NCBI GenBank assembly: GCA_036655895.1
Contig: JAVVPF010000017.1
Span: 1-63,543 of the forward strand
Source of the DNA: Cloacibacillus sp.
GTDB taxonomy: Bacteria; Synergistota; Synergistia; Synergistales; Synergistaceae
Direction of reading: 5' to 3'
DNA: 63,543 nucleotides
The notes under the pieces are model-generated. The model was not told the origin of the DNA. It ran no database searches and saw only the letters and a program-made list of their open reading frames with translations. How positions within the stretch are numbered: the stretch's first letter is position 1; each line of letters opens with the position of its first letter. Below are positions 8,230 to 17,300 of this stretch, piece by piece. A program made the translations under genes and the position numbers.

Positions 8230-9441
8230 TTACAGCGACTTTATAGCCTCTGCGAGACGCTTTGCGCCCTCGTCTATCTCTTGTGGCTGTGCGAAGGTGA
8301 AACAGGTGCGCATGAAGTCGAGCCCCGTGTTTGGCTCCGCGTAGAAGGCGGGGCCGGTGACGAAGGCAACGCCGTGTTCTATCGCCTTCATAAAGAGCTT
8401 CTGGGAATCAATGCCGGGAACCTGGAGCCAGAAGAAGAAACCGCCCTCCGGCGTGTGATAGGTGGTGTTGGCCGGCAGATATTTTTTGAAGGCCGCGTCC
8501 ATAGCGTCGCGTTTTTTTCCGTAATGCGCGATTATCTTCGGCAGGAAGCCGTCCAGATGGCCGAGGCGGCAGTATTCGTAGACGAGCGCCTGTGATACGA
8601 CGCTTGTGCAGAGGTTGGTGCCCTGCTTTATCATCACCATCTTCTGGATGAGCGCGGGGTCGCCCACTATCCACGCCACGCGCGTGCCTGGGGCCAGTAT
8701 CTTTGAGAAGGAGCAGGCGTAGACGACGCGTCCGCTGTTCTTTTTGTCGAGCGAGAATATTGTGGGGACGTGCTCGCCGTTGTAGCGCAGATGTCCGTAA
8801 GGGTCGTCTTCAAAGATCACGAGGTCGTACTTTTCGGCGATCTCAAGCAGCTTTTCGCGGCGTTCGAGCGAGAGCGTAGCGCCCGACGGGTTCTGGAAGT
8901 TTACGATAGTGTAGATGAATTTGATTTTATGCCCGTCCTTGATGCCCTGTTCGATGACGCCGGGCAGCAGGTCGACGCAAAGGCCGTCCTTGTCGCATGG
9001 CACGGAGAGAAAACGCGCGCCGCGGTTGCGCATCGCGTGAAGCGCGCCGGGATAGGTGGGGCCTTCGGCGATTATGGTATCTCCGTCGTTGAGCAGCACG
9101 GAGCAGAGAAGGTCCATGCCCTCCTGTGAGCCGGTGGTGATGAGCATCTCGTTGGCGCCGGTCTCACGGCCCATGCGAGGCGCCATCCATTTTGCGATGT
9201 ATCCCTTGAGAGGTTCATAGCCGTCGGTCGCGCCGTACTGAAGAATATCCTTTCCCTCGCGCGTCAGGATCTGCGCGGCCTCTGCGAATTCAGCTACGGG
9301 AAAGACTGCGGGGTCTGGGTTGCCGCCCGCGAAGGAGATGACTCCGGGCGTCTTCGTATATTTTAGAAGCGCGCGAATTGGAGAAGGCTTAACATTTAAC
9401 GCTATCTCTGAAAGTTTTGAATCCCAATTGATCGTGCCCAT
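8230..9441 (-). CDS. PLP-dependent aminotransferase (LysN / MocR-like class I, probable 2-aminoadipate or aromatic type)
   Basis: Fold-type I aminotransferase of 403 residues. Seen are SFAGGNPDPAVFP near residue 35, the NPSGATLS loop with VNFQNPSG, FEDDPYGHLRY (the Asp that contacts the pyridine nitrogen) and ACSFSKILAPGTR, which holds the Schiff-base lysine. This arrangement is typical of the 2-aminoadipate / multi-substrate branch. I place the start at the ATG at 9441 (MGTINWDSKL), with GGAGGG eight bases upstream; a TTG five codons earlier would overlap that ribosome site. The gene stands alone with its own terminator. In an amino-acid fermenter it may deaminate branched or aromatic amino acids; substrate is not determined. 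Confidence 0.88.
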   Translation of the reverse strand: MGTINWDSKLSEIALNVKPSPIRALLKYTKTPGVISFAGGNPDPAVFPVAEFAEAAQILTREGKDILQYGATDGYEPLKGYIAKWMAPRMGRETGANEMLITTGSQEGMDLLCSVLLNDGDTIIAEGPTYPGALHAMRNRGARFLSVPCDKDGLCVDLLPGVIEQGIKDGHKIKFIYTIVNFQNPSGATLSLERREKLLEIAEKYDLVIFEDDPYGHLRYNGEHVPTIFSLDKKNSGRVVYACSFSKILAPGTRVAWIVGDPALIQKMVMIKQGTNLCTSVVSQALVYEYCRLGHLDGFLPKIIAHYGKKRDAMDAAFKKYLPANTTYHTPEGGFFFWLQVPGIDSQKLFMKAIEHGVAFVTGPAFYAEPNTGLDFMRTCFTFAQPQEIDEGAKRLAEAIKSL

Positions 9442-9473
9442 AAAAAATCCCTCCAAAATTAAGGTTTAATCGT

Positions 9474-9479
9474 ATTATA
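9474..9479 (-). promoter_or_regulatory. Probable -10 box of the aminotransferase gene
   Basis: A perfect TATAAT on the minus strand about 33 bases upstream of the ATG. No good -35 box lies at 16-18 bases; the 9505-9530 inverted repeat lies just upstream, where an activator could bind. Confidence 0.4.
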
Positions 9480-9504
9480 CACGTTTTCCCAAAACTAGGC
9501 GGCA

Positions 9505-9530
9505 CGGACAACTGATGTATTAATTGTCCG
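9505..9530. promoter_or_regulatory. Inverted repeat with motif copy 2 (GGACAACTGATGTATTA)
   Basis: Seven-base perfect arms CGGACAA (9505-9511) and TTGTCCG (9524-9530) separated by 12 bases. Bases 9506-9522 match the 17-base word at 5287-5303 with one change. It lies between the divergent aminotransferase and yhaM genes. A dyad operator is plausible but unproven. Confidence 0.4.
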
Positions 9531-9627
9531 CACCACGGCGTTCATCTTGCAAATAAGCGGCTCATAACGCGTACTTTTTTCAAGCCTTCATGAGAAAAAG
9601 ATGTTATTATAAGCACGGCGGTTCTAT

Positions 9628-9674
9628 AAAAGCTATAATTAAAAGCGAGAAAAGGCTATAAAAAAGGCTATAAA
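9628..9674 (+). repeat. Short direct repeats AAAAGGCTATAA ahead of yhaM
   Basis: One degenerate copy (AAAAGCTATAA at 9628-9638) and two exact copies of AAAAGGCTATAAA (9650-9662 and 9662-9674) lie immediately upstream of the yhaM ribosome site. The first contains TATAAT (9634-9639), a possible -10 box with no good -35. Confidence 0.5.
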
Positions 9675-9692
9675 CGGAAGGAAGACAAAACA

Positions 9693-10706
9693 ATGAATGC
9701 AAACCTCCTGCTCAACAGCCAAGATCTGCGAAAACTCAAAGACGGCAACATATTCAAAGCCATCTTCGTAGTGAGCGCGCTTGCCCAGAAGAGCGATAAA
9801 AACGGAAAAACATATTATGACATAACGGTCTCGGATTCTTTTGGAAGCGTAGAGGCCAAGGTGTGGTCCGACGGACAGTGGCTCGATAAATCAGAGTCCT
9901 TGCCGCAGAACGAGGACGACAGGCTCGACGCGGATAAAATATTGCAGCTTATCGGCAAAAGCGTCGGCGTCAACGGGAAGGTGACGGAATACCGCGGGCT
10001 GCCTCAGTTCAACTTCACGAAGCTGACGCTGCTCAATCAGGAAAAATATACGCCGGCCTCCTATATGCCGCGCTCTCCGATCCCGGTCGAAGAGCTGCTT
10101 GCGCGCTTTGAGAAATTAAAGTCCGAGTGCGGAGGAGAGGCGGGGGAGTTCATAGCAAAGGTATTCGAGGGGGAGCTGTGGAACCGTTTCCGCGACTGGC
10201 CCGCCGCCGTCAGCCACCATCACGCCTACGCAAACGGCCTGCTTGAGCACACGCTCTCCGTCGCCGAGTGCGCGCGCGCCATGGCTTTTTCCATGCGGGA
10301 GGCCGGTTACGACGTCGACACGGACGTCGTAATAGCGGGCGCTCTGCTGCACGACATCGGCAAACTTGATTCCTACAAGATGATCTCCGTGCCTGAGATA
10401 ACGATAGAGGGCGCGCTGCTCGACCATGTGGCGCAGGGCTACATGCGCTTCACGGAGCTTGCCGCGCGCTACGGCCTCGGCGACAAAACGCGTCTGCACC
10501 TCGCGCACATCATCCTGAGCCACCACGGACAGCGCGAATACGGCTCGCCCGTCGTTCCGGCCACGCCGGAGGCGATGATCGTCTCTTCATCCGACGAGCT
10601 GGATTTCAGGATGTTCTGCTGGAACGACTCCGTCAAGAACCTGAGCGACGAGCAGCCAATCTCCGCGTGGAACAACTCGACGCAGCGCAGGTTCTGGAAA
10701 AAGTAA
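9693..10706 (+). CDS. YhaM-type 3'-5' exoribonuclease (OB fold + HD domain)
   Basis: Resembles the YhaM family of Firmicutes, which degrade RNA and single-stranded DNA from the 3' end. Residues about 18-110 form an OB-fold nucleic-acid-binding segment (YYDITVSDSFGSVEAKVW). The HD metal-dependent hydrolase domain follows, with SHHHAYANGLLEHTLSVAE near residue 170 and GALLHDIGKLD near residue 215, which supply the metal-binding His and Asp residues. Length is 337 residues against about 314 in B. subtilis. GGAAGGAAG precedes the ATG. The pseudouridine synthase gene starts two bases after its stop, so the two are likely co-translated RNA-processing functions. Confidence 0.88.
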   Translation: MNANLLLNSQDLRKLKDGNIFKAIFVVSALAQKSDKNGKTYYDITVSDSFGSVEAKVWSDGQWLDKSESLPQNEDDRLDADKILQLIGKSVGVNGKVTEYRGLPQFNFTKLTLLNQEKYTPASYMPRSPIPVEELLARFEKLKSECGGEAGEFIAKVFEGELWNRFRDWPAAVSHHHAYANGLLEHTLSVAECARAMAFSMREAGYDVDTDVVIAGALLHDIGKLDSYKMISVPEITIEGALLDHVAQGYMRFTELAARYGLGDKTRLHLAHIILSHHGQREYGSPVVPATPEAMIVSSSDELDFRMFCWNDSVKNLSDEQPISAWNNSTQRRFWKK

Positions 10707-10707
10707 A

Positions 10708-11604
10708 ATGTCGAAGGAGCTCGTCATCTCCGCCGATAACGATGGACGCCGCGTAGACCGCGTGCTGCGCGTGCTCTGGCCACAGGTGCCGCTCGGCGCG
10801 ATAATGAAGGCGATACGCACCGGCGAGGTGCGTCTTAACGGCAAAAAGACAAAGCAGGAGGCGCGCCTCTCTGAAGGAGACCGGCTGTCGCTGCCGTGGA
10901 GCGACGAGATGCGCGACGCCCCAGCCGCGCCAGCGCACGCCGCGCGGGAATATCCTCCGCTTGAGACGCTCTACAAAGACGATAAGATTTGGATAGTCAA
11001 CAAGCCGGCAGGGCTGCTCACCCAGCCAGACGTGAAGGGCGGAGACTCTCTCATCACGCGCGCGCTTGCCGAGCTTAAATGGAGCCGCGCCGACTACAGC
11101 CCCGCAACTGTGCAGAGGCTTGACAGAAACACAAGCGGCGCGGTCGTCATAGCGCTGACCGGAGCCTCCCAGAGAGGCCTTGCCGAGCTTATAAGGCTCC
11201 ACAAGATACGCAAGATCTATCACGCCGTCGTCGAAGGGCAGACGGAGCCCGAGGGGCGCATAGAGCTGCCTCTGCTCAAAGAAAACTCGACAAACACGGT
11301 AAAGCCCGACGTAAGCGGCCAGCCGGCTCTTACGCTCTATAAAAAAATATCAAGCGCCGGCTCAAACTGCGTAGTCGAGGCGGAGCTGGTGACGGGGCGT
11401 CCGCATCAGGCGCGCGTACACCTTGCGGCGATAGGACATCCGATAGTCGGAGATACGAAATACGGCAAAGGTTCCGGCGCGAAAAGGCCGCTGCTGCACG
11501 CCTACAAACTCATCTTCCCAGACGACGCGTCGCTTCCGGCTGAACTCAGGAAAAAAACGATAACGGCGCCGCTGCCGCCCGATATCTTAAAATACGAAAA
11601 CTGA
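10708..11604 (+). CDS. RluA-family 23S rRNA/tRNA pseudouridine synthase
   Basis: Converts uridine to pseudouridine in structured RNA. An S4-type RNA-binding domain occupies about residues 1-70 (GRRVDRVLRVLW and IRTGEVRLNGKKTK), then the catalytic domain with RLDRNTSG, whose Asp139 is the expected nucleophile, and GRPHQARVHLAAIGHPIVGDTKYG, a motif typical of RluC/RluD. It has 298 residues. The exact target uridines cannot be told from sequence alone. The start lies one base after the yhaM stop. Confidence 0.92.
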   Translation: MSKELVISADNDGRRVDRVLRVLWPQVPLGAIMKAIRTGEVRLNGKKTKQEARLSEGDRLSLPWSDEMRDAPAAPAHAAREYPPLETLYKDDKIWIVNKPAGLLTQPDVKGGDSLITRALAELKWSRADYSPATVQRLDRNTSGAVVIALTGASQRGLAELIRLHKIRKIYHAVVEGQTEPEGRIELPLLKENSTNTVKPDVSGQPALTLYKKISSAGSNCVVEAELVTGRPHQARVHLAAIGHPIVGDTKYGKGSGAKRPLLHAYKLIFPDDASLPAELRKKTITAPLPPDILKYEN

Positions 11605-11652
11605 CCGCACCCATGGCTTCGGGCCGGCCTGAATGTAAGGAAAGTGCTGCCA

Positions 11653-12246
11653 ATGAGATGTGACCTGTGTAAAGAAAAACCGTGCGGCGAGGGGACGCCC
11701 TGTTCTGTTTGCGACGCCTCCTCGCTGTACGCGGACAGCGAGGAACACCGCGTCATGCGCGCCGCCTCAGAGGTTGAGGCGGAATACTATGGCGAGAAGA
11801 ACCGCATAGAAGAAATAATAATCTTCGCGCAGAAGATGGGATATAAAAAAATCGGAGTCGCCTTCTGCAAAGCCTTTTCGGAAGAGGCGGAGAAGCTCTG
11901 CGCGGTGCTTTCAAAATATTTTGAAATAGAAACGGTCAACTGCAAAGTCTGCGGAATACCCAAGGCGGAGATAGGCGCGATGGAGAGCGACAGGATAGGC
12001 AAAATATCCTGCAACCCGATAGAGCAGGCGAAGGTGCTAGAAGCGGCCGGCACGGAGCTGAACCTCGTGCTCGGCCTGTGCGTCGGGCACGACGCGCTCT
12101 TTTTGAAACACTCGCACTGTCTTGCCGTCCCAGTCGCGGTAAAGGACAGAGTGATGGCCCACAACCCGATGGGCGCGCTCTACTGTTCCGCCATCTACAA
12201 AAGAATGTTGAAAAAGGCCTGTAAAGACAACGAATGCGATGATTAA
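11653..12246 (+). CDS. DUF1847 family cysteine-rich protein
   Basis: Probable metal-binding protein of unknown role, 197 residues. Cysteine clusters near the N-terminus (CDLCKEKPC and CSVCDASS), a central NCKVCGIPK, and later CVGHDALFLKHSHC fit the DUF1847 family found in anaerobes. No signal peptide or membrane segment is visible. I prefer the ATG at 11653, ten bases after AAGGA, over a GTG three codons earlier that lies only two bases after it. It is followed by a terminator, so it probably closes the yhaM-pseudouridine synthase transcript. Confidence 0.75.
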   Translation: MRCDLCKEKPCGEGTPCSVCDASSLYADSEEHRVMRAASEVEAEYYGEKNRIEEIIIFAQKMGYKKIGVAFCKAFSEEAEKLCAVLSKYFEIETVNCKVCGIPKAEIGAMESDRIGKISCNPIEQAKVLEAAGTELNLVLGLCVGHDALFLKHSHCLAVPVAVKDRVMAHNPMGALYCSAIYKRMLKKACKDNECDD

Positions 12247-12267
12247 GGACTAAAAAACATTAACAAT

Positions 12268-12310
12268 GCGCCATTGTAGGTGAGACTTCCACCGTGGCGC
12301 TTTTGTCTTT
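12268..12310 (+). terminator. Intrinsic terminator after the DUF1847 gene
   Basis: GCGCCA (12268-12273) pairs with TGGCGC ending at 12300, with an inner GGTG/CACC pairing, followed by TTTTGTCTTT. It lies 22 bases after the stop codon. Confidence 0.75.
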
Positions 12311-12434
12311 GCGGCCAGGATCCTATCGTTTTTTTGCCGTAAGCTCTGAAAGCTCTTTCATCTCCTTTGCGTAATTAAGCACCTTTACGTAAATGTTATA
12401 TAAAAATATAACACATACAGCAGGACAATGTTAT

Positions 12435-12440
12435 TATAAT
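12435..12440 (+). promoter_or_regulatory. Possible -10 box of the C1 protease gene
   Basis: A perfect TATAAT about 45 bases upstream of the ATG in an AT-rich stretch. No convincing -35 box is at the usual distance, so this is tentative. The rest of 12311-12484 shows nothing else I can name. Confidence 0.35.
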
Positions 12441-12484
12441 CTATGTTGAGAAGCACAATAATTTTAAACTGTAAGGATGATGTT

Positions 12485-14134
12485 ATGAAAAATTTTGTCA
12501 GAGCTTTTGCTTTTTTTGTCTTCGTGACGGCGCTTGCGCCTTTGGCTGCGCAGGAGGCGCTGGCCTCGTCTCCGCTTAAAGCTCAGGAGCCTTCCGCTGC
12601 CTTTACCAAGTGGAACGGAGCCGTCCACTCTAAAGCATCAGCCCGAGCCAAACCCCTTTCTAAGGCGACGGATTACGGCTACGCGCCTTCTCCAGTCAAC
12701 TGGAGCCATCTTGACAACGTAGCCTACGGCATCGGAGGCGCCGCCTCTTTGAAAAGGGCGGCCACGCTTCCTTCAAGCTATGATTTACGAGAGCGTATGC
12801 CCGCCGTGAGAAACCAGTATCCTTTTGGGAACTGCTGGACGCATTCTGCTATGTCGGCCACGGAATCCAACCTTATCACGAAAGGGCTTGCCAATTCTCA
12901 AGACGTTTTTCTCTCCGAATGGTATCTGACCTATTTTGGGTATAATCCTACCTCCGTTTTTCCCTCTTTTACCAATAGCAGTGGAGCCCCATATCACAGT
13001 GCGGGGGCCGACGACTGGAGGGCCGTTGCGCTTCTTTCCAGAGGCACAGGCGCTGTTTCTGAGGCGCTCTGCCCTACGCCTAAAGAACTCTCTGAGGTGT
13101 ATGTTCCAGCTGAGATGAACAGAGGCTACAAGCTCCTAAACGCGCTCTATCTCGGCAACCTCATGAAAACAGAGGTCTCTGTCGTTCTTACACCAGGAAG
13201 AAAAGAAATGCTCAAAGAGGCGCTTATGCGGTACGGCGCTCTTTCTGTCGGGCTACTATACGAAGACAGCGCCTATGATAAAAAGACCTGCGCATTTTAT
13301 TCCGGCGCACCCTATTCTAAGACGAACCACGCAGTGACTGTGGTAGGATGGGATGATGAGTATTCGTTTGATGCTGCGAGCCTTGATAAAAAGCCGGAAA
13401 AGCCGGGCGCGTGGATAGTGCGCAACAGCTGGGGCGCAGACTGGGGCCTTGACGGATATTTTTACGTCTCTTACGAGGAGCCGAGCCTGTGTGACGGCGT
13501 AGTCTACGACACCGCGCCGGCATTGTCAAAAGAGAATATCTATCAATATGACCCGCTTGGCACCGTCGGTTTTGTAGGGTACGGCGATAAAGCGAGCTTT
13601 GCCAATATGTTCACGGCAAAAGGGAACGAAGCGGTAACCTCAGTGGCCTTTTATACCTCCGCACCGGATCAGAAGTGCACGATACAGATATACACGAGGT
13701 GCGCCGCCTCTCCTGTGGACGGAAAGCTCGCTGCGACGCAAACTCTTTCTATAGGCGCTCCCGGCTATCATACGGTGGCCCTTGACACCCCCGTACGTGT
13801 GGCTAAAGGCTCGAAATTCTCAATAGTGGTACATACTTCGTCCGATAAGACGCCGTATCTTATACCGGCCGAATATGTGCTGGAGAATTACTCTGAAAGC
13901 GCCGCCGCAAACGCAGGCGAGGGGTGGATATCCCCCGACGGGGAAATTTTTGACGATATACTCTCAGACGACGGGATGGGAGCCGATTCCAAGGCAAGCG
14001 TCTGTCTCAAAGCCTTTACGGTGGACGACCCTGAGTCGTCAGGCGGCTGTTCCGCCGGAGCCTACGGCCTTATCTTGTTTGCCGCAGCAGTCCCGTTTGT
14101 CAGAAGACGCGGGCGCGGGAGGCCTATAAAATAA
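12485..14134 (+). CDS. Secreted papain-like (C1A) cysteine protease with lectin-like domain and Synergist-CTERM tail
   Basis: A 549-residue exported peptidase. The start at 12485 gives a clear signal peptide (MKNFVRAFAFFVFVTALAP, ending near AQEALAS) with AAGGA seven bases upstream. The C1A domain starts at LPSSYDLRERMPAVRNQ and shows the catalytic Cys117 in PFGNCWTHSA preceded by the oxyanion Gln, His282 in KTNHAVTVVGWDDE and Asn314 in VRNSWGADWG. A beta-rich segment of about 140 residues follows, as in lectin-like-domain C1 peptidases. The C-terminus, SSGGCSAGAYG, then a hydrophobic stretch and RRRGRGR, has the layout of the Synergist-CTERM sorting signal, implying processing and surface anchoring. 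It is monocistronic by position. It probably digests external protein for amino-acid fermentation. Confidence 0.88.
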   Translation: MKNFVRAFAFFVFVTALAPLAAQEALASSPLKAQEPSAAFTKWNGAVHSKASARAKPLSKATDYGYAPSPVNWSHLDNVAYGIGGAASLKRAATLPSSYDLRERMPAVRNQYPFGNCWTHSAMSATESNLITKGLANSQDVFLSEWYLTYFGYNPTSVFPSFTNSSGAPYHSAGADDWRAVALLSRGTGAVSEALCPTPKELSEVYVPAEMNRGYKLLNALYLGNLMKTEVSVVLTPGRKEMLKEALMRYGALSVGLLYEDSAYDKKTCAFYSGAPYSKTNHAVTVVGWDDEYSFDAASLDKKPEKPGAWIVRNSWGADWGLDGYFYVSYEEPSLCDGVVYDTAPALSKENIYQYDPLGTVGFVGYGDKASFANMFTAKGNEAVTSVAFYTSAPDQKCTIQIYTRCAASPVDGKLAATQTLSIGAPGYHTVALDTPVRVAKGSKFSIVVHTSSDKTPYLIPAEYVLENYSESAAANAGEGWISPDGEIFDDILSDDGMGADSKASVCLKAFTVDDPESSGGCSAGAYGLILFAAAVPFVRRRGRGRPIK

Positions 14135-14164
14135 GGCGGAATTGAAACGAAAGCGGAAAAGCCG

Positions 14165-14202
14165 GCCGCTTCTTGACAAAAAGCGGCTCTATGCCTCATA
14201 AT
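14165..14202 (+). promoter_or_regulatory. Upstream rpoB promoter (P1) with its -35 box in a hairpin loop
   Basis: TTGACA (14173-14178), an 18-base spacer, then CATAAT (14197-14202). The -35 box lies wholly in the nine-base loop of a perfect 7-bp hairpin, GCCGCTT (14165-14171) with AAGCGGC (14181-14187). Confidence 0.45.
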
Positions 14203-14257
14203 ACCGGTTGTCGGGAAACCGAACTTCTATTATATACTTCAAATAAATTAAAAACAG

Positions 14258-14291
14258 GCGATACCTGTCTATTGACAGTTGTCGCTTTTTT
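14258..14291 (+). terminator. Terminator-like hairpin overlapping the rpoB P2 promoter
   Basis: A 12-bp stem with one mismatch and one G-T pair (14258-14269 with 14274-14285), loop TATT, directly followed by six T residues (14286-14291). It has the form of an intrinsic terminator for transcripts from upstream, yet it contains the -35 box and most of the spacer of the next promoter. Confidence 0.55.
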
Positions 14292-14299
14292 GCTATAAT
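14272..14299 (+). promoter_or_regulatory. Main rpoBC promoter (P2), perfect consensus
   Basis: TTGACA (14272-14277), a 16-base spacer, then TATAAT (14294-14299), both boxes perfect. The expected start point is near 14306, giving a leader of about 50 bases before the rpoB ATG. Confidence 0.85.
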
Positions 14300-14355
14300 T
14301 TCCATTTGTACGATTGTACATTCTCATCAAATTCTGGAATGGGGAGGATGCTCCC

Positions 14356-17300
14356 ATGCAGGTTAGACAGACTTCGGGTAAAGCATTTGAACGGCGTGTT
14401 GTTTTTGGCAGGGAAAAGAATTTAATTGCACTGCCAGATCTGGTTGAGGTACAGCGCAACTCATACCGGTGGTTTTTTCAGGCGGAGACCGCGCCTGAAA
14501 AGCGTAATTCACAGGGGCTGCAGGAGCTTTTCGACGAAATATTCCCGATCGAAAGCTATGACGGCTCATTCGCGCTGGAATTAGTAAGTTATTACGTCGA
14601 TCCAGTTCCGATCAGCCTGGATGAAGCCCGCAGCAGGGACCTTACGTGGTCGAGACCGCTGCGTGCGAAGATCCGCCTGATCAACAAAAAGAGCGGCGAA
14701 ATAAAAGAAGAGGAAATCTATCTCGGCGATTTCCCCACAATGACGGATAGAGGAACATTCATCATCAACGGAACGGAACGCGTCGTGGTAAACCAGTTGG
14801 CCCGCTCGGCCGGCGTCTACTACAGCGCTGATCTCGGCATCCCCGGACAGGAGACCTTCGTAGCGAAGCTCATCCCTGACCGCGGCGCCTGGATAGAGTT
14901 TGACCTTGCGCCCGGAGAGCTGCTCTCCGTCAAGATAGACAACCGCAAGAAGATACCGGTCACTATGATGCTTAGAGCCTTCGGCATCCAGAGCACCGAC
15001 GAAATCATCTCTCTCTTCGACGGCAAGGAGATCGAAAAGGATCTCGTTGGCGACGACGTGCGCGGAATGCTGCTCGCAGAGGACATTCTCTCCGCGGACG
15101 GCTCCGGCGTGGTTGAGATACGCAAGAACACAAGGCTCTCAAAGGAACACATGGAGGTTCTGTGGAACCACGGCCGCACGAAGGTGTGGGTGTGGGACAT
15201 CGACCCCGCGCTTGCCGTCACCATCGAGCGCGACAACACCGACTCTCCCGACGCGGCTATGCTGGAACTCTTCCGCAAGCTGCGCCCCAACGAACCTGCG
15301 CGTATGGAAAACGCGCGCGAATATATCACGAGCATATTCTTCGACCAGCGCAGATACAACCTGGGCCGCGTGGGCCGCTACAAGATAAACCGCCGCCTGC
15401 AGCTTGACATTGCCAGCACGGAACGTCTTCTGACCGTTACGGACATCGTTTCAATAATAAAGGGCCTCATCCGTCTGCGTGACGGAGAGGAGCACATGGA
15501 CGACATCGACCATCTCGGCAACCGCCGTGTGCGCGCGGTGGGCGAACTGCTGCAAAATCAGGTGAGGATAGGTCTGCTCCGCATGGAGCGCATAGCGCGC
15601 GAACGTATGACGACCACGCCGGACCTTGCCGCCGCAATGGCGAAGGACCTCATCAACGTGCGACCGATTTCGGCCGCGCTGCGCGAGTTCTTCGGCTCCG
15701 GCCAGCTCTCGCAGTTCATGGACCAGACGAACCCGCTTGCCGAACTTACGCACAGACGCCGTCTGTCGGCGCTCGGCCCCGGCGGCCTCTCGCGCGAACG
15801 TGCGGGATTTGAAGCGCGCGACGTCCACCATACGCACTACGGACGCGTCTGCCCTATAGAAACGCCGGAAGGCCCGAACATAGGCCTTGTCACGTCGCTT
15901 GCGACCTTCGCGCGTATCAATGAATACGGCTTTCTCGTCTGCCCGCGCCGCGCGGTGGTAGACGGGCAAGTCACGGAGAAGATCGTATATCTCTCCGCCG
16001 ACGACGAGGACGAATACTACGTCGGACGCGCGGATATGCCGATGGACGACGATGGGCGCATCATCCCAAGCAGCACCGGCGGCATCTACGTGCGTCACCA
16101 TGACAACACGATAGAGATAAAGCCGGAGGAGCTTGACTACCTCGACATTTCGCCGAAGCAGATAGTCTCCATCTCGACGGCGCTCATTCCGTTCCTTGAA
16201 CACGACGACGCGAACCGCGCGCTGATGGGCTCCAACATGCAGCGTCAGGCCGTTCCGCTCGTATTCCCGGACTCGCCGATAGTAGGGACGGGCATTGAGC
16301 ACCGCATAGCGAAGGACTCAGGTTCCTGCGTAGTTTCAAGACGCGCCGGTACGGTCTCCTACGTCGACGCGGACAGGATCGAGATAGACACGGACGACGG
16401 CGGACACGACGAATACAAGATGCCGAAGTTCAGGCGCTCCAACCAGGGCACCGTCATCCATCAGCGTCCTATAGTCTATACAAACCAGCATGTCGACGCC
16501 AATGAGATCATCGGAGACGGACAGGCCTGCGAAGAGGGCGAACTCGCTCTCGGACGCAACGTCGTAGTCGCCTTCGTCTCATGGGAGGGCTACAACTTTG
16601 AAGACGCCATCCTGCTCTCGCAGAAGCTGGTAAAAGAAGATTTCTACACATCTATACATATAGAGGAATACGAGGTCGAAGCCCGCGACACGAAGCTTGG
16701 CCCCGAAGAGATCTCGCGCGACATCCCGAATGTCGGCGAAGACGCTCTTAAGAACCTCGACGAAGACGGCATTGTGCGCGTCGGCGCCGAGGTCAAGGCG
16801 GGAGACATTCTGGTAGGCAAGGTGACGCCCAAGGGCGAATCCGACCAGTCGCCGGAAGAGAAGCTGCTTCGCGCCATCTTCGGCGAAAAGGCGCGCGAGG
16901 TGCGCGACACCTCCCTGCGCGTGCCGCACGGCGAGGGCGGAAAGATAGTCGAGATAAAACGCCTTTCCCGCGAAAAGAACAGCGAAGACCTCAGCCCCGG
17001 CGTCAACGAGGTGGTGAAGGTCTACGTCGCCCAGTTCCGTAAGATAACGGAAGGCGACAAGATGGCCGGACGTCACGGAAACAAGGGCGTCGTCTCTCGG
17101 ATAATGGCGGAGGAGGATATGCCTTACCTTTCCGACGGTACGCCTGTCGACGTAGTGCTGAACCCGCTGGGCGTTCCGAGCCGAATGAATCTCGGGCAGG
17201 TGCTTGAAACTATGCTCGGCTTCGTCGCCATGCAGCGCGGATACAAGGTCGTAACGCCTGTCTTCGAGTCCGCTACGGCTGAGGACATAGCGCCCGACGT

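Noticed and set aside
14356-15800. Rifampicin-resistance changes in rpoB, and streptomycin-resistance changes in rpsL
   Set aside because: The key residues (rpoB Asp456, His466, Ser471; rpsL Lys43, Lys88) are the susceptible types.
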